A DNA stretch of 36,500 nt from Chrysomallon squamiferum (Eukaryota > Mollusca > Gastropoda > Neomphalida > Peltospiridae). Positions 35,403 to 36,500 of the stretch are shown here, piece by piece (position 1 is the stretch's first letter; each line of letters starts with the position of its first letter). The stretch is taken from contig CM022665.1 of NCBI GenBank assembly GCA_012295275.1, positions 16,467,476-16,503,975 of the forward strand, read 5' to 3'. The position numbers and the translations under genes are program-made. The notes beneath the pieces were generated by a model. That model was given only the letters and a program-made list of their open reading frames with translations, was not told the origin of the DNA and did not search any database.

Positions 35403-35936
35403 AATTACTTACCATTGTTATTACTACTGTTACTGTTGCTACTATTACTACTACTGCTACAACTACTTCTACTACAGCTACTGCTACTGCCACTGTAACT
35501 AGTACTTCTACTACTACTACTATAATCTATACCACTTCTGCTGCAACTATTATTATTACTACCTATAATACTTTTGATGCAACTACTACTACTACTTCTG
35601 CAACTACTGCTGCTACTTCTACATCTAATACTACTGCTACTGCAAACACTATTACTTTTACTATAACTACCACCACAACAACAACCACTGTTACTTCTTC
35701 TTCTACTAGTACTACAACAGATACAACAGCTTCGGTTGCTACTACATTAAAAGCAACAACTACTACTACTACTACCACAGCTACTCCTACTACTACTTCT
35801 ACTACTATTACAGATACAACTGCTGCTACTGTTGCTAATACTACTACTACTACTACTACTATTACTACTATTGTTATTATTATTATTATTATTTCAACAA
35901 ATATAACTACTACGACTATTAATACTACAATTTCTG
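35403..35936. repeat. Long imperfect TAC (ACT) trinucleotide repeat
   Basis: About 530 bases made mostly of ACT/TAC triplets with frequent GCT, ACA, TTC and ATT variants. One minus frame reads as a Val-rich peptide with no start context or domain, so I treat it as satellite. Confidence 0.9.
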
Positions 35937-36153
35937 CTAATATAAAAAAAAAAAAAAAAAATGATTTTTAAAATAGGCTCCTCTCTTTTTTTTTTTTTTT
36001 TTTTGTTGAAAATAACTACAAAAAGATCAAAAAAAATAAATAAATAAATAAAAGAAACATACAAACAAGGAGAATATTGTCATCAATGGTTAAATACATA
36101 CATGCACAAAAGCACGTACGTACAGTTTTATATAAAATTTCAAAAATACTTTT

Positions 36154-36156
<3 letters not shown>

Positions 36157-36224
<68 letters not shown>
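36157..36224. repeat. GA microsatellite
   Basis: About 33 uninterrupted GA units. Short frames on both strands here translate as Arg-Glu or Leu-Ser repeats and are artefacts. 36225-36500 shows nothing recognisable. Confidence 0.95.
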
Positions 36225-36227
<3 letters not shown>

Positions 36228-36500
36228 TTCGTGTTAACAGGGTGGGCGAAACTGTCACTATTATCTTACATTGATCTATCTATTTAAGTAAATTTAAATA
36301 CTTGGTTAATGTCATTGTCTTTAATGGCGTCTATATCCCCATTGATTAGTAATCCTAACAAAACATTAAATTGATTAATGTACTTAAGAGGATTGTTTTC
36401 CAAATTTTATTTATCTTATTTTGTTTTTCCCCATCTTTTTGAAATTGTTAAGTTGGTACAATGTTTTAGACCAACTACTTAAGCTTTAAAGAAATAGATC

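Noticed and set aside
35563-35778. Val-rich 71-residue frame (-)
   Set aside because: Product of the TAC trinucleotide satellite; no domain, splice or start evidence.
1-36500. CRISPR arrays, bacterial operons, prophage, rRNA genes
   Set aside because: The window is clearly eukaryotic with spliced genes; none of the repeats has regular unique spacers.

Overview
The window looks like an AT-rich, intron-rich animal genome. Coding exons have normal GT-AG boundaries, and non-coding sequence is dominated by A/T tracts and by TA, CA/GT, GA, AAT, ATC, AAAT and TATG microsatellites. The gene set (a DAAM formin, a mitochondrial rRNA methyltransferase, a short DUF21-CBS transporter, a BIR-RING IAP and an acylated globin X-like globin) together with the repeat style suggests a lophotrochozoan, most likely a mollusc and possibly a cephalopod. 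That assignment is an inference from sequence character, not a database match.

Layout from left to right. (1) At 41-5933 (+) lie the last ten coding exons of a DAAM-family formin: the C-terminal half of FH2 and the DAD. A probable 3' UTR and poly(A) signal follow near 6978. (2) 7.0-13 kb is AT-rich intergenic DNA holding a decayed LINE fragment (about 11.34-11.51 kb) and a decayed pogo/Tigger-type transposase N-terminus (about 12.05-12.40 kb). (3) At 13275-14420 (-) lie three exons of an IAP-like gene, half a BIR plus linker plus C-terminal RING, with an apparent one-base frameshift inside the BIR. The sequence upstream of it contains a diverged local duplication (15.66-16.33 kb against 17.11-17.59 kb). 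(4) At 18500-21990 (-) is a complete five-exon METTL15. (5) Head to head with it, with 257 bases between start codons, is a complete nine-exon DUF21/CBS protein (22248-26384, +), which appears to use one GC-AG intron. (6) 27.3-28.3 kb is simple sequence. At 28.5-29.0 kb there is a TATA box and what look like the first coding exons of an unrecognised plus-strand gene. (7) At 31338-31901 (-) is a single-exon globin with a Met-Gly-Cys acylation-type N-terminus. (8) The rest to 36.5 kb is repeat-rich, with a short inverted-repeat element (30619-30845), a possible tRNA-derived SINE (about 33.5 kb), a 530-base TAC-type repeat and a long GA tract.

The genes do not form one pathway. DAAM remodels actin downstream of Rho/Wnt signalling, METTL15 matures the mitochondrial small ribosomal subunit, the DUF21 protein is probably a membrane divalent-metal transporter or regulator, the IAP would be a ubiquitin ligase or caspase regulator, and the globin is a membrane-anchored heme protein. 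The only clear regulatory coupling is the shared METTL15/DUF21 promoter. I found no CRISPR array, no rRNA or functional tRNA gene, and no convincing novel multi-gene system.
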